Part shown: piece after piece, positions 8,430 to 19,526 of the stretch
Numbering within the stretch: the stretch's first letter is position 1
How the letters are laid out: every line of letters starts with the position of its first letter
Assembly: GCA_003049465.1 (NCBI GenBank)
Contig: PYSS01000217.1
Coordinates: 1-32,172, forward strand
Direction: 5' to 3'
DNA length: 32,172 nt
Origin: Magnaporthiopsis rhizophila
Lineage: Eukaryota; Ascomycota; Sordariomycetes; Magnaporthales; Magnaporthaceae
The notes under the pieces: model-generated
Databases searched by the model: none
Told to the model about the DNA's origin: nothing
What the model saw: the letters and a program-made list of their open reading frames with translations, nothing else
Made by a program: the position numbers and the translations under genes

Positions 8430-11400
8430 TGCGAGTGTGGGGATCGACCGAGGGGCTCAGGGAATCGATGTCGGAGCGGCAGCCTCTGCGGACACGGGTA
8501 CGAGAAAAAGCAATGGACTCGGGAGGGCCGTCAAGCAAACAGTGAATGGACAGCAACAGAAAACAGAAAGGGGCACGTCGGTGAAGGGGAGAGATCAAGC
8601 TTTCAGAGGCTAACTCTCTTGGAGGCAGAGGTCTGGGCCAGGTCGTTCCCGGGAGGCACGGGTTAGTGGGTGCAAAGTTCCTTGGATTTCGGGCTGGCCG
8701 AAATGAAGGTTGGGTGACAAGTCGCAGCAGGAAATAGCACACGGTACACCATACAACACTCGAACGGCGAGGGGTGAGTTCGACACGGCCAAAGAGGCGG
8801 CAATAAAAAGGAGCTGGTGAATGGTCGGACTGTCTGTGAGCTTCGGCCGGTCGTACTGTGCGTGTGAGCGTGTGTGTGTGTGCGGAGAAGCTACAAGAGG
8901 AAAGCTCCGCTCCTAGTGGTGGACGGAGCTGACAAGGCGGCCAAGGCGGGACGTCCTCGAGCTCGAGGGGATGCGGGCAGCGGCCGGTTCGGTGCGGTGA
9001 GGGTTGGCTCGTTTCGTTTCCGTCAATGGCGATAGCTGTTTTCGTCGCCTTCGTGGCTCGACTCCTCGCGACACCGGCGCGATCTCAGCGGCGGCAACGA
9101 GACACGACGTCATGAAGCGACATTGGACGGTTGATGATGTCGGGCTGGTGGTCTAGGTAGGTCGAATTCAGTAGGACAAGCAAAAATCAGATCGGATGCG
9201 GCAGCAAAACACCACACAACATCACAGACGGCCTTGGCGGACGGTGGACGCACTAGCTTGGCTTTGTCCTCCCTGCTGACTGCCCGACGGGGAGCTCCGG
9301 CCAGCACAGCACAAGCTGGACGCATGTGGGGGACAGCCGGCCCTGTTATAAACGGAAAAACGCAAAAGTGAGAAAAAAAAAAAATACGGAAACCCCTTCC
9401 CTGCAGCTCGCGGGCGTGCCTCCTGCAGGACGGGGTGGAGAAGCGGCCGGTCTAGCTCAATGGATCCATTATTGACAACGTCGACGCCTCCCGAAGCGGG
9501 CGGGCAGCTGGGAATACGGGCTGGGGGGCGGCATCCACCTTGCTCGTTATGGCTTATACGGGCAGGACTGGAATGCAGCTTCCTGGACCCTGGTCACTGT
9601 TACTTGCCGGATTGGGGACGCAGCCCCAGCAGATCTGCAAGCGGTCTTGGTCCATGCAGACGGGCTCACAGCCCGCCCAACCTCGTGGCCGACCGAACAC
9701 GACCTGACCGCCAACCTAGGCTTCGTCGTACGAATAAACGATCACAGGGAGCCCTGCTACTTCCGAGACTCCAGGTGACTGGCGGACAGCACACAGCAGA
9801 GCAAGGGCAGTAGTGCCGTTGGCTCCGGAGAGCGATGGGGTCGGTCGGTCGGCAAATCTGGCAGGGAGCGCAAACACGCTTGGGATCGACGGCATCTGTG
9901 CTGTGCCCGGCCAGTCGCCGATGTTCGCCGTCGCCACTCCAGCAAGCCATTGCATGCTTCCCGCTTCGGCATGGTGGTGTTGTGTAACCCAATGGACGGG
10001 GCAAGACACTTTGTGAACCTTCTTGTCACTGCCAGTGAAGCACTCCTTCCCAATCCGCAATGCACGACGCATGATGCAACCGGCCGATTCATTAGAGACA
10101 CGTCTGTCTTGCCGTCGTACCGAAGAAGCAAACTGCCACATCCAATGCCTTTGTGTTGGGAGGCGGAGCAGCTCAGCTGCGCCAAAGTTGCAACACCAAC
10201 AATGTTTCCGGGGCCTGCAGGGTGGCCTGCCTAGCGTCGGGCAGTTTGGCAGAGTTCCAGGGCGATGCTGTGGGTGGGTGGCTGACAGCCGCATGGAAAA
10301 GAACCCTGCCGAAAAGAAAAAAAAAAAAAAAAAAAAACTGGTGATAGGGAGGCGGGTAGGGCAGACAAAAGGGCGGGGAAATAAGAACGTAAGATAACCT
10401 AGAGTAAACCAAGCTGGATCTGCATAGAATTGGGGTGCCAATGGCTTGTTTCCAGCAAAATGCAGCCGAGCCACGTCGCATTGGAGAGTTCGCGGGGAAT
10501 CACCAGGTACGGCAGTAGTCGCAGTTGTTTGGTGCTACCCAGCGTTGGCTTCGGCTCTGCCGTGTGTCCTGGGCAGCTGAAGTGAGTGAGCAAAGTGCCG
10601 TCCATCTCGAGATCCAGGGCATTGTGGCCAGGCTCCCGAGGCTTCCACCTGCTGACCTCAAGTGCCCAATGTTGTCGCGATCTGCACAAAAAGCGATATC
10701 GCCTGCGGCCACAATTGGTGTTCCCAGCTACCGAATATGGATGCATTTTCATGCGGCATATTTGGCGGACTGGTGATCCACAATGCGACCCAGCTCGTGT
10801 TAGCCCCCCACTGCCAATCGATCTCAGCACATGAAAATAAGACCTCGATTCAAGCTACTGTGCAAGCAGGAAGCGCAATGATCAAATGTGGTGTGATGCC
10901 GGATTAGTAGCCGTAACAGCGCCTGTCACGGTCTTGATCACGTCAGCCCAGCCTGAGAACTGGCAGAGGATTTGCGGTTGCATTTGTCTGTGCTGGTGAT
11001 CAACACGGGCGTAACTCGGGCAAGTGGTGCCTATGTGCTTTCTGGCTGGAGAACCTGGCGGCCTTCGTTGGTCTCAGCGCCAGCCAACCGGAGCAGACTG
11101 ATTCCCTGGGCCGCGGTCGCCTCGGGCGTCGCCGCAAAGCCCCTGGCGACAACGACTCCAGCTCTTCTAGACCCCCCGCCCTTGGCCATCAAGTGTTCCA
11201 CTCTGGGCGGCGCCAGTGAGCGGTTGAGACTGCGACTAACCGCTTCTGGGCAGCCGATCGGGGCGGGAGTCTGAGCGTGCACGCGCACCACCAGCAGCAC
11301 CCACAAGCCAATGCCTCCATTCGATTGAGTCTGCATTGCGCAACGCGCATTCTGCTGCCGATACTTGCTGCTTCCTCTCCGACACTGCAACCTACCACGA

Positions 11401-11778
11401 ATCCTCGGCCTCAATTGAGCCATTCCTCCGTTGCATCACAGTCTATCCAGTCCGTCTCCTCCTTGTGGCCGACCACCCCAGTCTTGGTTTCTTCCGTCAG
11501 CAGGACGCAAAGGCGCACAAGCCGCAGAGAGTCAGCCACACACACTTTAAGACTGCGTCAACGCCGAACTTACGCCTTTAGCCACCGCAAACCCTTTTCC
11601 CCGACTTCTTTGTCCGTTTCCGCCACTTCTTTGGCACGCCTTCTTACCCCGGTTCATGTTTGAGGCTCCAAGTTCCATGACATTGCCTCCTCCATCCCCC
11701 TTGCAGCCATACCATCCGCAAGGGGCCTCGGAGTAGCCCCGAAACGACCGCTCCGCCTCTCGATCACCGCCGCCCACC
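8430..11778. other. Divergent intergenic region between the GH76 gene and the EAF gene
   Basis: This 3.3-kb stretch holds the promoters of both flanking genes. It includes a TG microsatellite near 8870, A tracts at 9373-9384 (12) and 10317-10337 (21), and pyrimidine-rich leader sequence from about 11280 to 11760. Open frames such as 9716-10474 (minus) and 10023-10397 (plus) pass through the A/T tract, have no recognisable domain and lack the C/G-ending codon bias of the real genes. I see no supported gene. Confidence 0.45.
10317..10337 (+). repeat. Poly(dA) tract, 21 bases
   Basis: A run of 21 A in the intergenic region upstream of the EAF gene. It creates spurious poly-Lys or poly-Phe open frames on the two strands. 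Confidence 0.75.
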
Positions 11779-12987
11779 ATGTCTGCCGCCTCAGCCGCTT
11801 CGGCGGACCTGATAGACCCTACAAAGCCGGAGAAGTTCCCGGTCATCCTGAGCGACGCCCTGTTGAGCCGTCCGCCGAAAGAGATCTACACCGGAGTGAG
11901 ATGTATGTGCTCCCTCTCTTCCCTCCCGGTTCAGCCCCTTCCCCTGAGCAGACATTCTAACACAAACGACCCGCCAACAGACAACCACAGGCCAGGAGAC
12001 GCGCCTCCCAGCAATGCCCGCATAAAAAACTCGACGCCCGGAAGCGGCACCTTCGATCTAGCCTTTCGCGAGGCCGACGGAACAAAATACAGCTACAACG
12101 GCACACGCGCCATTGACGACCGCCAATTCATACTCATCTTCGACCCGAACCGCCGGGCATTCGTTCTCCACCGTTTAGACTCCCTCTTCAATGTGAACCT
12201 GGTGGCAACCCCAGACAATGACGACGCCGTTGCCCTGAGGGAACAACATCCCTACCTTTCCGGCCACGGTGTGCCTGCTCATCTAGAACGAAAGGCCGGC
12301 GCCGCCACCGCGCCGGCTCCAATTTCCAGGGGGGGTGCCGCTGCCAAAAAGGCCGCGGCCAAAAAGAAGACGGACGGGCTCACAGCCGCACAAAAGAAAA
12401 AGGAGGCGGCCGCTGCGAAGAAGGCGGCCGCCACGCAAAAGAAGGCTACTGCCGCCGCTGCCGCCGCCGCCGCTGCAGCTGCGGCAGCTGCCGAAGTAGA
12501 AGCCGCAGCGGCAATACCACTACCCAAAGCTGCTCCCAAGCCCGCAAACCCGCCAGCAGCCGCCAAGAAGAAGGCCAAGGACGTCGATTCGGACGAGGAC
12601 GAGGAGGAGTCGGACGATGACGGCGGCCTGTTGGTCGAGTATCCGGAGGGCATGGCTCCCGGGCAGCGCCCGCGCCCGGAGCTGTCGCACTTTTCGCCCG
12701 CATTCCCGCCGCAGATCCGGCGGTTCGAGGACTTTATCCAGAACCACGGCGACGAGGACGAGGACGCCGACGCCGAGGCGGACCCGGACGACGACGTGCC
12801 CGACGCCTACGACCAGATCGCCGGCGGGCACGGCTACAATGCCGCCGCCGCCGCCGCCGCCGACAGCGATGCTGAGGGCGAGGGCGAGGGTGAGGGAGAT
12901 GACGACGACCTCGCGGCTGACCTCGAGGCCGAGCTCGAGAACGCGCTTGGAGAGGACATGGAGAGTGATGTCAGTGAGGAGGACTGA
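11779..12987 (+). CDS. EAF-domain RNA polymerase II transcription elongation factor
   Basis: Exons are 11779-11902 and 11981-12987, separated by a 78-base intron (GTATGT, branch TTCTAAC, ends AACAG), giving 376 residues. Residues 15-135 form the EAF N-terminal domain: KFPVILSDALLSRPPKEIY, TGVRYNHRPGD across the splice, then TFDLAFREADG, DRQFILIFDPNRRAFVLHRLD and LFNVNLV. In animals and fission yeast, EAF proteins bind ELL and stimulate elongation in the nucleus. After the domain comes a Lys/Ala-rich linker (coded by GCC and AAG runs) and then a strongly acidic tail of Asp/Glu, both probably disordered; acidic transactivation tails are usual for this family. The ATG has a good context (CCACCATGTC). 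The intron is a multiple of three without stops, so unspliced RNA would also encode a protein, 26 residues longer and with a broken domain. Confidence 0.88.
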   Translation: MSAASAASADLIDPTKPEKFPVILSDALLSRPPKEIYTGVRCMCSLSSLPVQPLPLSRHSNTNDPPTDNHRPGDAPPSNARIKNSTPGSGTFDLAFREADGTKYSYNGTRAIDDRQFILIFDPNRRAFVLHRLDSLFNVNLVATPDNDDAVALREQHPYLSGHGVPAHLERKAGAATAPAPISRGGAAAKKAAAKKKTDGLTAAQKKKEAAAAKKAAATQKKATAAAAAAAAAAAAAAEVEAAAAIPLPKAAPKPANPPAAAKKKAKDVDSDEDEEESDDDGGLLVEYPEGMAPGQRPRPELSHFSPAFPPQIRRFEDFIQNHGDEDEDADAEADPDDDVPDAYDQIAGGHGYNAAAAAAADSDAEGEGEGEGDDDDLAADLEAELENALGEDMESDVSEED

Positions 12988-14641
12988 GTTGTCTCGTTAT
13001 GGGGGAAATCTTTTTATGACATCTTTGACGCATTTCTTTTTTCGATACACCGACTATTTCTGAGTATATGTACCGGCAAGCGAGCATGGGCTGAAACGCC
13101 CATTCCTATCCTATTTTTTTTTTCCTTTCGACATGCTGGAAGATCTCCTGTTGGATGCGCCATCCAGTTTTGTATCTCGCCTCTGTGGCGACCTTCTCTT
13201 TGCCTTTCTCTCCTTTTGCTCGCTAGTACAATCGCTTTAGAGGAGGTACATCCCCCATTAAATGCGCAAATGAATCTCAGCTGTTCATGGCGTTATCTGG
13301 CGCCTTCCCGTGCCGAGCTCGAGCTGTCCCTTTCGCATACCCAGGCTACCGCATGTCTTTTCGTATCATATATACCACCCACATACGGAGGGGCGCAGCC
13401 TAAGAACAACTTTGCCGTCATATCCATTTCCTATCAAGATTCATCAGGTAAGGCCTATCCCGCCTATTGTACAGTCCCGAGCGCCCGCGTCTTCTGTTCT
13501 ACCTACTACACAGGCCCTACTGCCAGTACAGCCAAGTACTGTGGGACTCCCGGCAAACCCCAAAGAGAGCGAGTAAAGACAAACCAAAAATGGCTGGGCA
13601 CGGGAGATCACACGCTATCTCGGTCGAGGCGGACATGTGCACGCCCCGGATCCGACCTTGTTGCACGGGAGGACATCTCTGTCGGACCACGGATCGGCAG
13701 TCTGTATCTGGTTGAATATTTTCCCAAAGCCCCTTATCAATGGATATTGAGCCGGATGCCACCGAGCAAACGATGTGTGATCGAGATCGCCAGACAGGGT
13801 TGGCGGGAGGACGGGCGGGAGACCAAAGAAAACGGTGAAGCAGCTTTTATAGCCGTGCATTTGAAAGCTGCTGATAATAAATGCCCGTTTGCCGGCCGAG
13901 TAGGTAAGACCAATAGGTTGTACGTGGTGCTCCAGAGCCGGCTGCATGTACCCGCTCCCGTCGCATTTGGTATGTGACGCGGGTTGCGCAGATGGTTTCT
14001 CTTGTTTGACTCTCATTTTTGGTGAGCCCAACCGCTTCCGACCATCCGGGGAGTCCTCCCGTCGGCTTTGCCGTCTGAACAGGTAGCAGGTTTTTGGCTC
14101 TCTCCAGCGTGCAAGCGTGTCCGTCTGCTCGACAAAGCAATGGACCCAGGGCGGACAAGAGGACGGCAACCAAAACTGGCCCTTGCACAAAGCTGCCAGC
14201 ACTTCATTTGCGCTCCCGCACTTCCATCTGTTGCAGATTGCACGAACGGCTGGTGGTAATGAGGGGCACGAAAAACATATCTGGTGTGGCCTTATGGGTG
14301 GCGGCGCCGGTGGTGGCCTTTCACTGCCGGCTGCCTTCCTTGGATGTCCAGGAGTCCCTTCCCTCTCTGGACATGCCAGCCCAGGGACACCTACAACGTC
14401 AAAAAAAATTTCTCGCTCCCACACCCAAGGCTCTGCTGCCTCCATTGACTTCCCTCCTTTTTCGGCGACGCCCTGTTCCAATCCCTTCATTTCCTTTTGT
14501 TATCTAGCAACCCTCTCTGTCCTGTACCCTACATCTCGACGTCTGGTTCCCCAAGACAGACGTTGAGGCGCGCCTCAGTCTGCCCTCAGATTCGGGAAGC
14601 CATACACTCGTTCCGACCAAGGCAGGTCACACAAACAATCC

Positions 14642-14697
<56 letters not shown>

Positions 14698-14698
14698 N

Positions 14699-14737
<39 letters not shown>

Positions 14738-14941
14738 CAACCGAAACCGCCCTCTCCCCAGTCACCAGGAGAAGGAGGACGAAAGCAAGCACGGCAGAGA
14801 ACGAGGTTCATCAGCACGAAAGTGTGAACCCGGAGAGAGGACATATATCAAAACCTCGGCTCAATAATCCTTTCTAACATCCCGTCTCACCTCTGACCAG
14901 CCGGCCGCAGCAGAGGAGAGGAGAAGAAAAAAAAACTCGCA
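12988..14941. other. Intergenic region between the EAF gene and the small membrane protein gene
   Basis: The region is 1.95 kb. The first part should be the EAF 3' UTR; the last 300 bases are the leader of the next gene. Overlapping open frames at 13216-13977 (plus) and 13615-14490 (minus) have no domain, no splice pattern and no codon bias like the neighbours. I see no supported gene. Confidence 0.45.
14643..14736 (+). repeat. Poly(dA) tract of 93 A with one N
   Basis: A run of A is broken only by an undetermined base at 14698, which is the only N in the window. The true length is uncertain; the N probably marks where reads from the two sides were joined. It lies about 205 bases upstream of the next start codon and continues the plus-strand A-tract pattern seen upstream of the methyltransferase gene. 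Confidence 0.85.
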
Positions 14942-15682
14942 ATGGCTGGCTACGGCACCGTCCCCACGGACAAGAACGCGTCGGTGGCCGTCATCGATCC
15001 GGGCACCTACCTTGGCGATCCCAGCGCCTCTCGCCTCAGCGCCACCGACATCGGCGTCATCGCGGGCGTCTCCGTCTTCTTCGGCGTCCTCGTTGTCGTC
15101 ATCTTCGCCTGGCAGATCCGCGCCATCCGCGACCGCAAGCGTCTCGCCAGCGACCGTTCCTCGCCCGGTGGTGGCGGCAGCGGTGGCCGATTCAAGAAGG
15201 GCTCCGGCAGGAGCGGCGACGACGAAGACGACTATGGTGGCACCCACGCCCACAAGGACGACGAGGTTGAGTTGAAGGAGTTTGACGGCGTCGCGACTGC
15301 CGCTCCTGCTGCTGCTGCTACCAGGGACCACCACCCGCGCGTCCCGGAGCAGCCCACGGCGATGTTCAAAACCCCGAACAAAGGTATGCTGCCGCCACCG
15401 CCTCCTCTTTATCCTCTCCCACCGCCGCCGCCGCTGCCGTCTAGACACAGCGAGCATCGGTTCTCTGTGGGCTCCAAGGAGGGCGCCCACGACTCGCACT
15501 ATACCGTCACGTCCCTGCTCAAGGCCCTTCGGGAGGGCAAGACCAAGGACTCTGGTGGTGAGTGATGTCAGAGTGTCTTTCTGAATGTGTGCTTGGAATA
15601 TTTTTTAGATTATTTTCTTGATCTCTAGCTAACTCTCCTCTTCGTCTGCAAAGATATCAAGCCTCCCGTCAACATGGTCTAG
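14942..15682 (+). CDS. Small single-pass membrane protein of unknown function
   Basis: Exons are 14942-15557 and 15654-15682 with a 96-base intron (GTGAGT, branch GCTAACT, ends GCAAAG), giving 214 residues. I do not recognise a family. There is no classical signal peptide: about 36 polar residues precede one transmembrane helix (about 37-58, IGVIAGVSVFFGVLVVVIFAWQ with flanks), then a basic stop-transfer stretch RAIRDRKR. This suggests a short outside N-terminus and a cytosolic tail. The tail has a Gly-rich basic patch, an acidic patch (DDEDDYGG), a proline run (PPPPPLYPLPPPPPLP) that could bind SH3 or profilin, and the end KDSGDIKPPVNMV, of which the tiny last exon codes the final nine residues. 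Without splicing the protein would end GGE. The proline run resembles a pyrimidine-rich intron, but removing it shifts the frame. It converges with the P450 gene. Confidence 0.7.
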
Positions 15683-16080
15683 GTGTGGCCAAACAGAAGG
15701 AGAGATCCGAGTTCAACTCAAATGAGCAGCAACAACGGACGGCAATACCAATGTTCACAAAGTTTCTGTTTTTATTTACTCGCTGCGAACCCATAATGTA
15801 TATGGTGGAGACCACCAAGACACAAGCCGGCCTGCTGTGAGATTGTCATGTTTCGAAACGAGGTGTGGAGGGTTTTGGCGGTGCTTGATATACTCTGTTC
15901 TCAAACGACTAGGATTGCTGTTACGGGAGAGATGAAGTACGGATCCATGTACATTTTGTGTGTATATGGGCAAAACAGGCACCAAATCAACCATCAGAGA
16001 CAGAGCACAACCTATCCTGCTCTAGCCCCGCCGTTGGCGTGTTCACTGTCGTACGTCGCGTCTCCTCGCGTGAACTCGGA
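15683..16080. other. Convergent intergenic region before the P450 stop
   Basis: About 400 bases separate the end of the small membrane protein gene from the end of the minus-strand P450 gene. It should hold both 3' UTRs. I see no gene or notable repeat. Confidence 0.5.
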
Positions 16081-18017
16081 TCACTTTGCGTCCCGCACCG
16101 GGGTCATCTTGACCTTGCACCCGTCCATCATCAACAAGGTAATGCCGACCTTTGTCAGCAGCGGTCCCGAGCCCACCGGCTCGAGGGACTCGAAGTTTTG
16201 CATGATACGGAAGAGCACGTAGGACATCTGGGTCAGGGCGAACTGTTGGCCGATGCAGATCCTGGGGCCTCCGCTAAATGGCAAATACTCCCAGCTGTTT
16301 TCGTTTTCATATGTGTCTCTGGTTAGAACTGGGACATGAGAAGGGAGATGTCAAGATGTTTTTGTCCTCAGCTTACCTGACGCGCAAGTCGTCCCACCTC
16401 TCTGGCCGAAACTCTTCGGCATCCGGGCCGTAGATGTCCTGTCTCCGGTGCATCGTGTACGTGACGTATCGGCAGTTGGTGCCCTTGGGCACGAGCAGCG
16501 GCAGCTTCCCGTCCGGGCCTCCGCCGCGGGGTAGGACCGTGTCCCTGACGGCGTTGCGGGAGTTTGTTCCAACCGGGGGGTAGAGGCGCAGGGCTTCATG
16601 GGCATCCATGGTTAGCAGGGATTAGATCGAGGTGGGCAAGAAGGGTGAAAAAGTGGGTAGAGCAAGAAGAAAAAAAACACATACTCTCCCTGATGACATT
16701 CTGCAGATACTTCATCCCCCTCAGCTGCTCCCAGGTCGGGTTCTTGACGCCCAGGTCCTCAATCTCGGCCCGCAGCTTCTTGACGGCCTCGGGCGCGCGG
16801 GCGAGGAAGTAGAAGGCGCCGGACAGCCCCGCGGCCGTGGTGTCGCGCCCGGCCAGGATGATGGACAGGACCTGGTCCAGGACGTACTCCTCGTCGGCGC
16901 CCGAGTCGACGAGCTCGTGCAGGAAGACGTAGCTCTTCTTTTCTCCGTCGTGCCGTTGTTTCCCGTCTACCGCCCCGCTCTCAGCCGTCGCCTTGTTCTT
17001 CTTATCCTCCTGTTCCTGCTGCTCCCTGACCGCCATGGCGCCGGCGACGTATTCCCGAACGTACTCGCGAATCGTCTTGACGCCGGCCTCGTAGCGCGCG
17101 TCGGGCACGAGGGCCATCAGCATCCCGAGGCGCGCGCGATGGGCACCCTTCCACGAGCAGTAGTCGAAAGCTTCGAGGAACTCGGTGGCGGCCTTGGTGG
17201 TGGACGACGAGCCGCCGCGCACGAGCAGGCCGGTGCTGCGGCCGAGCATGAAATCCGTACTCGAGTCCATGGTCATCATGGCGAACAGCGACTGCAGCTC
17301 GACCGCCACCGGCTCCCCAGAATCGCCAGCAGCACCACCGGCGGTACACCTGTCCCGCAGCGCAGCCAGCAGGTTCTCGACGTGCGGGTCGAAGCGCTCA
17401 AAGTCGGCAATCTGGTCGCGCACAAAGGCGGGGCGGATCGCGGCGCGCGCGTGCTGCCACACGGGGCCGTTGGACGTGAAGACGCTCCGGGGACCCAGCA
17501 GCCGCAGCACCGCCAGCAGCCGCGGCCCCGCAATCTCCCAGTCGTCGAAGCTCGTCGCCAGCAGGGCCTTGACGTTTTCGGGCTCGTCCGTCTCCAGGAT
17601 CCAGCTCCCCAGCGCGAGGTGGTAGTGGGTCCGGCCGTGGGCCGCGAACCGCCGCCCCGCGAGCGAGAAGAAGTTCCCCGCGTTCGCCGCGGCTACCGAA
17701 TCGCGGAACCAGCCCAGGCCCAGGATCGGGTCGCTGTCCGGAAACACGGCCGCGTCGCCGCACCCCAGGCTGCGGGACCGCAGGGCGAGTCGAAGCTTGG
17801 CGTAGAGCACGTGCTGCGTTTTGAGCAGGACGGCGGTCAGGAGGTACAGGAGGCGCGCTTGCCATCGCCCGACGACGAGGCTGCCACCACCCCATGCCAG
17901 CGGGGGTAGAGTGAGAACGGCGCTGGTGGTGATGAGGCTCCAGGCGTTGAGGCACGATAGGACGGTGATGGGGGCGAGCAGGCACGAAAGCGCCGCCCAG
18001 AGGTAGAGGCGCGCCAT
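16081..18017 (-). CDS. Cytochrome P450, CYP52/CYP539-like (alkane or fatty-acid hydroxylase clade)
   Basis: Minus-strand exons are 18017-16685, 16593-16377 and 16318-16081, with introns of 91 and 58 bases, giving 595 residues. The N-terminus (about 4-45) is hydrophobic, an ER membrane anchor. Key motifs: WQHARAAIRPAF in the C-helix region, AGRDTTA on helix I (389-395), ETLR with E444 and R447 (created by the first splice, reading NVIRETLRLYPP), EFRPERW, and the haem loop FSGGPRICIGQ with Cys538. These match the clade of fungal n-alkane and fatty-acid omega-hydroxylases; the substrate is inferred only from the family. A hydrophilic Lys/Glu/Gln-rich insert of about 30 residues before the helix J-like region and the long N-terminus make it larger than the usual 520 or so. 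The first intron ends in AAG and the second has a CTAAC only a few bases from its end, so those edges deserve a transcript check. Confidence 0.88.
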
Positions 18018-19526
18018 GTCTGGCGTGGTAAGCAGTTGTGCCTTGGGCTACCTACCTACTACCTCACTGGCAGGTTAGTATACGATTTTGACGCGTGGGT
18101 TTCTACCCCGCCAAGTTGCTGGGTTTCAAGTGCTCGGGTTCGTATAAGCCAGGGAGAACAGAAGAAAGTCGAGTGACGCTCATCCTGGGCTCCACGCTAT
18201 TTATCTGTCAAGCACCAAGGCTGGGCTAGGCTGTCTTAGCAAATGACACTAACCCCAACGGCGGGCGGACTCGACTCGGGCGGGGGATCTACACAGCGCG
18301 AGCGAGACAGCGTAGCAGTGGCCGGGAGTGGTTAGTGTGTTTATCATTGTGTGTGCTTTGTCACGAGCAGTCCCCCGGTGAGACATCAAATCCGAGGACC
18401 AAGACCGAAACGGCGCAGGCAGCTTTCAGCTGACAGCCAAGCTTGGGAATCTGGGCTGTTTTAGACCCAGGACTGGCGTCCTGCACGCTGCACATCGGAT
18501 GACTGGAAACAGGTGGCGTTCAATCAATGTTCGTTCTAGCGTCCCGCGGCTGAAGGCTCCGAAGGACGATGCAGTTTGCTAAATGTCTTGGCCCTGCCGG
18601 GCGTGATGGAAGTTCCCGAGGTTGCAATCCACAACAACCTTATGTGCCATCAAACATCCCAGACATTGTATTCAAAGCTATTTGCCTTCCCTAGGAAGTC
18701 TATGACAGGCGTTTATCGGATCGGTAATCCAGGAAAGCAGATCAGATGCAAAAAGAGGTGCGGGGAAGTCCCGCTCGCTAATGCCGGCAAATAAGCACAC
18801 ACCACCAATGGGGAGCGGATAAAAGCCTATCTTATGGTTGGCCAAGATGCATGATGATTTCACATGCATGGAAAGAAAAAGGGAAACGCCATGATTGGCC
18901 CACATCGCGACGCCCTTTTTTCCAGCAGCCGCAGCCCGGGATCGCCTTGCCGTGCCGCCCAACATCCTGTTAGGTGATGCAGCGTGGCATCGCTGCCCGA
19001 TACCAAATTTCCCTGTGTCCAAGCAAGGACAATTATTGGGTGGGATATCTTCACTACGAGGCAAGGTTATCACAGCCATCAGAAAGTGCAAGTTGGAGCG
19101 AAGAGGCAGGGAGAAGGCGTGTTGTTTAAATCCAAGCCATATTAATTAACCTCATGTCAATCTAGCCAAAACAACAAAGATCTCGAAGACAGATGGTTAG
19201 AAAACATCGTTTGTCACTCTTATCCGGACCGGGGCGGCAATAAGAGTGAGTAATAGGGGAAAGCCAAGAAAAACAACAGGTGAGGCCCATATGAAAATAT
19301 GTAAAGGAGCGAGCGTCAAGAAGAAGACTGAAAATCGAAGAAACAAAGAAAACGCCAGCCGTTGTCCGTACCATCGTAAGATCACAAGCATATCGTACCA
19401 CGCAATAAATACAGGTGCAAAATACAGACAAGGCCGAAGAACTCAAAGTAGTACGAGAAATACAACACATCAGTGGAGATTTCATCCGACAGCAAGGAAC
19501 GGTCCGCCACCGTAAAGCGCGGGCCG
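18018..19526. other. P450 promoter region and ATG29 downstream region
   Basis: Both flanking genes are on the minus strand, so this 1.5 kb holds the upstream region of the P450 gene and the 3' UTR of ATG29. A run of CTACCTACCTACTACCT lies about 30 bases upstream of the P450 start. Open frames here are short and without recognisable domains. I see no gene. Confidence 0.5.

Noticed and set aside
9453..9463. Sequence TAGCTCAATGG, a perfect match to a tRNA A box
   Set aside because: No B-box (GTTCRANNC) follows at a suitable distance and no cloverleaf can be drawn, so it is not a tRNA gene.
9716..10474. 252-codon minus-strand open frame
   Set aside because: It runs through a poly-T tract as poly-Phe, overlaps several equally long frames and has no domain or codon bias.
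13216..13977. 253-codon plus-strand open frame between the EAF gene and the small membrane protein gene
   Set aside because: It lacks a domain, splice sites and the C/G-ending codon preference of the real genes, and a 291-codon frame overlaps it on the other strand.
15385..15451. Possible intron over the proline-rich run of the small membrane protein (GTATGC...ACACAG)
   Set aside because: It has no branch site, and removing it shifts the frame into an arginine-rich sequence that does not join the well-defined last intron.
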